A program made the position numbers and the translations under genes. The notes beneath the pieces are model-generated. The model did no database searches. It was given only the letters and a program-made list of their open reading frames with translations, and was not told the DNA's origin. A DNA stretch of 64,000 bases from positions 1,798,001 to 1,862,000 of the forward strand of contig OZ245751.1 in NCBI GenBank assembly GCA_965227445.1, given 5' to 3'. Position 1 is the first letter of the stretch. Each line of letters opens with the position of its first letter. Origin of the DNA: DT-110 sp030148525. GTDB lineage: Bacteria; Bacteroidota; Bacteroidia; Chitinophagales; Saprospiraceae. Shown here piece by piece: positions 61,001 to 64,000 of this stretch.

Positions 61001-61209
61001 TGGGCTACTACGAATCGACGACCGACGTGGCTACCCACTTCTTTATCGATTATTTACCTCGCGGGGTATATGTGCTTGAGTATTCCCTGCGGGTGACTCA
61101 CTCGGGCAACTTCTCGAATGGTATTTCCAGTATTCAAAGTATGTACGCACCGGAATTCAGCAGCCACTCGGAAGGGCGGCGGCTGATTATCAACCCGCAG
61201 CAGAATTAA
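55072..61209 (+). CDS. Alpha-2-macroglobulin family protein with CAEQ thioester and Pro-rich bait-like segment
   Basis: The start at 55072 gives a signal peptide (RLTLCCLLISLVPLSAQ); the 61 codons of open frame before it look non-coding. The 2045-residue protein has an alpha-helical N-terminal part (about 30-400), then macroglobulin domains, with MG2 marks LYRPGQTIFFKGIALRQKG near 608. A low-complexity stretch, about 1203-1255, contains a run of prolines and many Ser/Glu. The A2M core follows (NLDETVFFMPELRTDENGEV near 1257). YPHECAEQQFSRYYANALA carries a thioester Cys near 1489 (CxEQ intact), then helical thioester-domain repeats to about 1790 and a C-terminal receptor-type domain. Bacterial A2Ms trap attacking proteases in the periplasm. 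The usual partner gene pbpC is not in the window, and there is no lipobox. Confidence 0.9.
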   Translation: MKRQSLLATFRLTLCCLLISLVPLSAQTNLAMTPPSDSTFQKAWKAVDSLGYEGLFQSALERIAEIREQAAAADRSDQLVRAIIYRAFFSGQLDEDDQLATLRQLIGEMEEAEGIELAMLRSATAELLFNYRKMRTWRSSARTEVNDRDTADIAEWSLKRLDRQVADWYISSLQPASALRNEPIDDLSGLINPGEMVTDLRPTLYDVLVHRALDHFNDARSFLSEPAPAMFLQEPELFADNETFVGTSFQRPPEEGSPTYAALQLFRELTAWRMEQTNETAALIDLTLRRLDFARTQSSRPDSDTLYRLALERLISTYPDKSGIGSAYYQLAELWQNSGRSYDPSSGEAHRYDLVKAREICRECIEKMPDTYGASRCTGLIKAIERPELEAQIEEVLLPEEPILMRVDFRNMETMYVRVLRFTEEQYKEFAQIYGEERTALIESMAEVSRQKLDLPDTEDFQRHASEFLVDGLTTGQYLLQFARDESFPMPNQRTTGLIPFQVSNIAFLQRSQPDGPMEFSILHRGNGHPIEGAEVQFLSSENRRPWRKLTERTSDDDGLVTSKMDRSSYLLRIQVGKDVLFSSDRYYDRRYNNQEPNREFVSFFLDRTLYRPGQTIFFKGIALRQKGTDAPDISTGQNFRVALIDANYQEVAEQTFTSNAYGTFNGSFKAPSGGLNGRMQLRVKDGDGSAYFRVEEYKRPTFEVSIDSLPDAYQLGDTVALTGLAETYSGSALSQQAFEYRVERRARIPWWMWYRRGISPAVNQSVQVARGEGVTDNEGRFLLEFPALPDATIDRELNPSFFYEVTVTVTDLTGETHEATKQIRLGYEPFTFEVTWSEDLDLSNLQAPVFSVTNSEGGKLSATIEYQLVRLDAPEQLFRNRYWERPDLWQLDEEDYRDRIPYYAYRGQDDPRNWARLDSSATQSLSYPNPDQIDWAGWIGEAGHYEFVATARRGDGSSVTRRLYVSVADPADKTLPDGLVWWQGISDQRAEPGDTIQQTVGAQGMEQVLMEIEREGVIIQRQWLDAANWASKSYEMVEADRGNLFVHLSGLYNNRPFTNTQLIEVPWNNKRLNITYETFRDKLRPGAAEEWRIRISGPDQEAVAAELVATMYDASLDAISLHDWNWTVYNQRTYAQRNWYASMFNANSDRILFPFESGSPIGRRVYPYLEWPERMRNYPTEYGAVQRMTMSARSVEIEDMAAPMSAPPPPPPSGELEEMVVAGSQEMRKAGNEQSAESDSMDNQSDSSADPPAGSIRRNLDETVFFMPELRTDENGEVIISFTMNEALTRWKFMGLAHTKDLKYALTTREVVTQKELMVQPNPPRFVREGDELVFTARVANLTDEPLTGTAELELLDAASGASLNRAFGVNATEKSVQIDAKGNTLVSWSLNVPAGVTNALTHRVFVRAGDFSDGEESTLPVLTNRMMVTETIPFFVRPGEEAAITMPSLNDPGETMRPHQMTLEYTANPAWLAVKAMPYLMEYPHECAEQQFSRYYANALAGSLVTDYPRIQEVFAKWREQGGLKSNLVQNEDLKSALIEETPWVLDALSEEEQRRNIAMLFDLDRLAQEQQDALSSLREMQLDSGGFPWFAGGPDNWYITQYMVAGMGHLRALGISPEKALTESSMAGRAIQYLDTRLIDAYARMLAAEKEGTLKMEEDHLSSLIIHYLYARSFYTEMPITKELEPAFSYFQGQAEKYWSQRSVYEQGMIGLAALRVNKAKLAERIRQSLKERALRTPDRGTYWRYAQGYHWMERPLETHALLMEFFANWEEDANLIDEMKLWLLRHKQTNSWETTKATANAIYALLKTNGDSWIEEGTPQAGIVFPKGKKKDYLPRVNAAQQATEAGTGTWKATWKGAEFTEDMATVRVENKGKEVGWGGLYWQYFEDLDQIETFRETPLTLEKGIYRKVYGDQGANLVAVGDNESLEPGTEVVVRLRLEVDRPMEYIHLKDMRASGLEPGLALSGYRYQDGLGYYESTTDVATHFFIDYLPRGVYVLEYSLRVTHSGNFSNGISSIQSMYAPEFSSHSEGRRLIINPQQN

Positions 61210-61213
61210 GGCG

Positions 61214-61380
61214 TTAGAGCGTGTTTGGGATTTGTTTTTGATGGCGAAAATGTCTAGAATTTGGTTCTCACAAAGCCTTTTTTGAGCTTCGTAGCATGGC
61301 TACGGGGCGAAAAAAGGCTGCAGTGAGGTTCAAATAATAGACATTTGCAGTCCAAAGGATAAATCCCAAACACGCTCTAA
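61214..61380. repeat. 167-bp fold-back (MITE-like) element
   Basis: Perfect 20-bp terminal inverted repeats lie at 61214-61233 and 61361-61380; they begin TTAGAGCGTGTTTGGGATTT. The interior is also largely self-complementary, including AAGCCTTTTTT against AAAAAAGGCT and CGTAGC-ATGG-CTACG at the centre. It therefore folds over its full length. It lies four bases after the macroglobulin stop codon and has no coding capacity. It looks like a non-autonomous mobile or REP-type element and may act as a terminator for the gene before it. Confidence 0.88.
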
Positions 61381-61477
61381 AAAAAGGGTGGAGCCCATCA
61401 ATCCCTACTTGCTTGACTTTGGTCGATTAAAGAAGCACTTTTAAGCATAAGGGCTTACATTTAAACAAACTGATACC

Positions 61478-62257
61478 GTGAATAAGAAGAACCTTTTCGA
61501 CTACGCAGCCAAGAGACTAAAAAAGACTATTATGCCGACTGATCAGTCTAAAAAGAAAAAAAATAATAAGAGCGAGCGCAGCAAGCACGCCGATACCGTT
61601 ATTCGCAACCATGTGATTTGGTCGATGGGGGCCAGCTTTATCGTGCCCATCCCCATTGCGGATGTTTTTGCGGTAAGCGCACTCCAACTGGATATGATCC
61701 GACAATTATGTCGGGTATACGATAAAGATTTCTCCGAAACACAGGGTAAGGCCATTGTCACGTCACTGACCAGCAGCACGCTGGCCCGGGCTGGTGCGCG
61801 CAGCCTGATTAAATTGATACCGGGAATAGGTACCGTCATTGGCGGTGTTACCTTGTCGGTCTTCAACGGCGGGTCAACCTACGCACTGGGCGAAGTCTTT
61901 AAAAAGCACTTCGAATCGGGCGGAACTATCCTTGATTTCGATACCGATCGCCTGAAGAAAATGTACAAAGAGCAATTCGAAAAAGGCAAGAAGGTGGCCG
62001 AAGAGCTTCGCAAAGACGAAGATGCAAAGAAAGCTGCTGAAGAAGCTGCGGAAAAGGAACCGCCCGTTACCAAGATAAACCTCGAAGAGGACGAAGTGAC
62101 CATGGAGACTCCCGAAACAACTGCCAAGGATGGGAATTCCCGGGAGGATACCGTCTCCAAATTGCGGGAAATTGCCGATCTTAAAGAGCAAGGTGTCATC
62201 TCCGAAAAAGAGTTTGAAGAGATGAAGAAGAAGCTGATCGAAGGTTTTGGCAAGTAA
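61478..62257 (+). CDS. DUF697-like membrane protein with C-terminal SHOCT domain
   Basis: A 259-residue protein starting at a GTG; an ATG at 61532 is an alternative that removes 18 residues. Residues 38-150 match DUF697 (HADTVIRNHVIWSMGASFIV, PIPIADVFAVSALQLDMIRQ, and the small-residue LIKLIPGIGTVIGGVTLSVF helix), a domain with two hydrophobic segments often found with GTPases. Residues 160-225 are charged and coiled-coil-like, rich in Lys, Glu and Ala. Residues 226-257 (KLREIADLKEQGVISEKEFE) are a SHOCT oligomerisation motif. The function is unknown, probably a small inner-membrane-associated scaffold. A strong terminator follows. Confidence 0.82.
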   Translation: MNKKNLFDYAAKRLKKTIMPTDQSKKKKNNKSERSKHADTVIRNHVIWSMGASFIVPIPIADVFAVSALQLDMIRQLCRVYDKDFSETQGKAIVTSLTSSTLARAGARSLIKLIPGIGTVIGGVTLSVFNGGSTYALGEVFKKHFESGGTILDFDTDRLKKMYKEQFEKGKKVAEELRKDEDAKKAAEEAAEKEPPVTKINLEEDEVTMETPETTAKDGNSREDTVSKLREIADLKEQGVISEKEFEEMKKKLIEGFGK

Positions 62258-62265
62258 GCATGGAA

Positions 62266-62328
62266 CCGAAACAAAAAACAGATGGCCCGTTGGTGCACAC
62301 CAGCGGGCCATCTGTTTTTTGTTTCCGG
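62266..62328. terminator. Strong bidirectional rho-independent terminator
   Basis: A near-perfect hairpin of about 29 bp centred on 62295. It includes ACAGATGGCCCG against CGGGCCATCTGT and the inner TGGTG/CACCA. The stem is flanked by AAACAAAAAA on the left and TTTTTTGTTT on the right. It separates the convergent DUF697 and histidine kinase genes and can serve both. Confidence 0.93.
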
Positions 62329-62341
62329 AACTTTCTCCTGG

Positions 62342-64000
62342 TCATTTCCCCAGCTGTACCCCGGCCAAATGCTTTTCCAGCAGCGTTTTTAATTCCTCTG
62401 ACTTCATCGGTTTGCTCAGGTAATCATCCATGCCGGCTTCCAGGCAACGCTCTCGCTCGCCATGGACTGTTCCTGCGGTAAGGGCAATAATGGGGGTAGG
62501 GGTCAGGGCCTGATCTCTTTCCCAGTTTCGGATGGCCTGCGTAGCTGCGTGTCCATCCATATTGGGCATTTGCACATCCATCAGGATCAGGTCAGGCCGG
62601 CGATCGAGTACCGCATCGAAAGCTTGTTGGCCATCCGTTGCCTCGGTCAGTATGGATTTGGGATAAAATTTACGAATGACCCGCTGGGCTAACAGCAGGT
62701 TCATCGGCTGATCATCGGCAATGAGCACATGAATTGCTCTATCACTGACTGCTGGTTCTGAGACGTATTGGTGAGAGGTGTCAGCAAGATTTAAGCGGGA
62801 AAGCGCAGCATATAGGCGACCAATACTAATGGGCTTATTGAATTGTTGCTGAATTTTCAGTTCCTGGCAGGTGTGGATCAGGTGCTGGTCTTCTGTGGCG
62901 CTGTGTAAAAGAATGATAGGCAGTTTATCGGCGTTTTGACTCTTTCGAATCTTTCGGGCTACGTCCAACCCATCCATATACGGCATGTGGTAATCCAGGA
63001 TGACCACATCAATATGATTGGGCTTTTCAAGGATACGTAGTGCATCCAGCCCATTATCAACTACTATGGATTCAATTTTTCCGATGGCCAGCATATCCCG
63101 CAGGATGATGCCGTTTTGTGTGTTATCATCAACTACCAGCACCGTTCCCGGATGTTTTTCCCGGCTTATGTCGGACAGATCGGCACCTTCGGTTTCTACC
63201 AGTATAGTGAATGAAAAGCGGCTTCCTTTTCCGGGTTCACTATCCAGTTCCAGGGTGGAATCCATCAGGCGCAGCAATTTATTCGAAATGGCCAGTCCCA
63301 GCCCGGTTCCGCCGTATTTACGTGTGGTGGAGCTATCCTCCTGGGAGAAGGCTTCAAAGATGACGCTCTGTTTCTCGGGAGAAATACCAATACCAGTGTC
63401 CCGAACAGAAAACTCCAGACGGGTTTGTTTACCGAGTCGTTCTTTAATGCGTATGGCCAATTCAATTTCTCCATCTTCCGTAAATTTACTGGCATTACTG
63501 AGCAGGTTGATGAGTACCTGACGCAGGCGAATGGGGTCGAGCCATGCGTAGCGCGGAACTTCCGGCTCCAGGCGAAGCAGTAGTTCCAGGTTTTTTTCGG
63601 CCGCTTTGAATTTGATCACATCCGTAGCCTGTTCGGTTATGCTCCACAGGTCGGTACGTTCGATATCCAGGTCTAGTTTCCCCGCTTCAATTTTGGAGAA
63701 ATCAAGGATGTCATTGATTAAATTCAGCAGTATATTCCCGGATTGATAAATGGCGTTGGCGTATTCACTTTGGGTGGGTGGAAGTTCTGTTTTTCGCAAC
63801 AGATCGGAAAAGCCGATCACTCCGTTAAGGGGCGTGCGTATCTCGTGGCTCATGTTAGCTAAGAATTCCGATTTGGCCTGATTAGCTGCTTTTGCCTGTT
63901 TTACGGCCTGCGTCAGGTCAATTTCCAGCTTTTTATGGTCTGTGATATCGCGAATGAGTCCATCAATACGCGTTTGCTTGCCATATTGGTCGTAGATAAC
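62342..64000 (-). CDS. Hybrid sensor histidine kinase/response regulator (N-terminus outside window)
   Basis: The open frame continues to the window edge, giving 552 residues. The first visible part, ending DGLIRDITDHKKLE, is the C-terminal end of a PAS domain. A coiled linker leads to the HisKA box FLANMSHEIRTPLNGVIGFS, whose His is the autophosphorylation site (codon at 63847-63845). HATPase motifs follow: LLSNASKFTEDG, DTGIGISPEKQS and KYGGTGLGLAIS. Two receiver domains end the protein. The first is VLVVDDNTQNG...VVILDYHMPYMDG and the second HVLIADDQPMN...LILMDVQMPNMDG, both with their Asp acceptors and with Lys in the second (LSKPM). No HPt domain is present, so phosphate would pass to a separate partner. 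The signal sensed cannot be told from the visible part. Confidence 0.93.
   Translation of the reverse strand, partial: VIYDQYGKQTRIDGLIRDITDHKKLEIDLTQAVKQAKAANQAKSEFLANMSHEIRTPLNGVIGFSDLLRKTELPPTQSEYANAIYQSGNILLNLINDILDFSKIEAGKLDLDIERTDLWSITEQATDVIKFKAAEKNLELLLRLEPEVPRYAWLDPIRLRQVLINLLSNASKFTEDGEIELAIRIKERLGKQTRLEFSVRDTGIGISPEKQSVIFEAFSQEDSSTTRKYGGTGLGLAISNKLLRLMDSTLELDSEPGKGSRFSFTILVETEGADLSDISREKHPGTVLVVDDNTQNGIILRDMLAIGKIESIVVDNGLDALRILEKPNHIDVVILDYHMPYMDGLDVARKIRKSQNADKLPIILLHSATEDQHLIHTCQELKIQQQFNKPISIGRLYAALSRLNLADTSHQYVSEPAVSDRAIHVLIADDQPMNLLLAQRVIRKFYPKSILTEATDGQQAFDAVLDRRPDLILMDVQMPNMDGHAATQAIRNWERDQALTPTPIIALTAGTVHGERERCLEAGMDDYLSKPMKSEELKTLLEKHLAGVQLGK

Overview
The window looks like chromosome from a member of the Bacteroidota, probably a marine, glycan-degrading Saprospiria/Lewinella-type bacterium. 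That placement is inferred from two SusC/SusD outer-membrane pairs, a type IX secretion C-terminal sorting domain, many lipoprotein signals, GH92/GH2/GH20 enzymes and TAnnTTTG-like promoter boxes. I see no rRNA, tRNA, transposase, prophage or CRISPR array.

Layout. 1-2.2 kb (minus): the N-terminus of a large RHS/YD-repeat protein running off the edge, preceded by a secreted M43-like metalloprotease whose zinc motif is degenerate. 2.6-9.5 kb (minus): a tightly packed operon of a DeoR regulator, a GH92 alpha-mannosidase, a CBM9-like protein, a GHL10 protein and a divergent mannose-6-phosphate-isomerase-like protein. 9.7-25.3 kb (plus): a divergent eight-gene operon of GH2 beta-mannosidase, two GH92 enzymes, a PSD1/DUF1549-DUF1553 cytochrome-type lipoprotein, a DUF1501 Tat protein, an NHL propeller, a small sugar-binding-like protein and a DUF2231/cytochrome c/LRR membrane protein. 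25.6-30.2 kb (minus): a SusCD pair. 30.6-32.5 kb (plus): an FAD lipoprotein. 32.6-44.7 kb (minus): an amino-sugar block of GH20, an FG-GAP/ASPIC lipoprotein, an SSS symporter, a DUF4434 protein, an AGE-type epimerase, a second GHL10 protein and an MFS sugar porter. 44.9-53.2 kb (minus): a small lipoprotein, a universal stress protein, a BCCT transporter and a second SusCD pair. 53.5-62.3 kb (plus): a YjbR-like protein, an FAD oxidoreductase, a 2045-residue alpha-2-macroglobulin and a DUF697/SHOCT protein. 62.3-64.0 kb (minus): a hybrid histidine kinase, truncated by the edge.

The 2.6-44.7 kb part reads as a utilisation locus for mannose- and GlcNAc-containing glycans, most simply N-glycans. 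GH20 would remove GlcNAc, three GH92 enzymes alpha-mannose, and GH2 the core beta-mannose. SusCD, SSS and MFS proteins would import products, and the epimerase and isomerase-like proteins would handle HexNAc and mannose. Endo-glycosidases and sialidases are not in the window. Two control layers are visible: the DeoR gene beside a T-tract-phased divergent promoter, and a CG-centred palindrome (TGTGTGCGCACACA) upstream of the GH20, FG-GAP and FAD-lipoprotein genes.

The most unexpected signal is a 14-base motif, TTTT-GSC-GDAA-GSC (D = A/G/T). It occurs 16 times, eight on each strand, about once per 4 kb and mostly inside genes in several reading frames. Its 3-bp stem always keeps pairing (eight GGC/GCC, eight GCC/GGC), which suggests a DNA or RNA hairpin signal, possibly an uptake-type sequence. 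Other structures are a 167-bp fold-back element, a REP-like palindromic element, a 21-bp inverted repeat and a duplicated promoter block.
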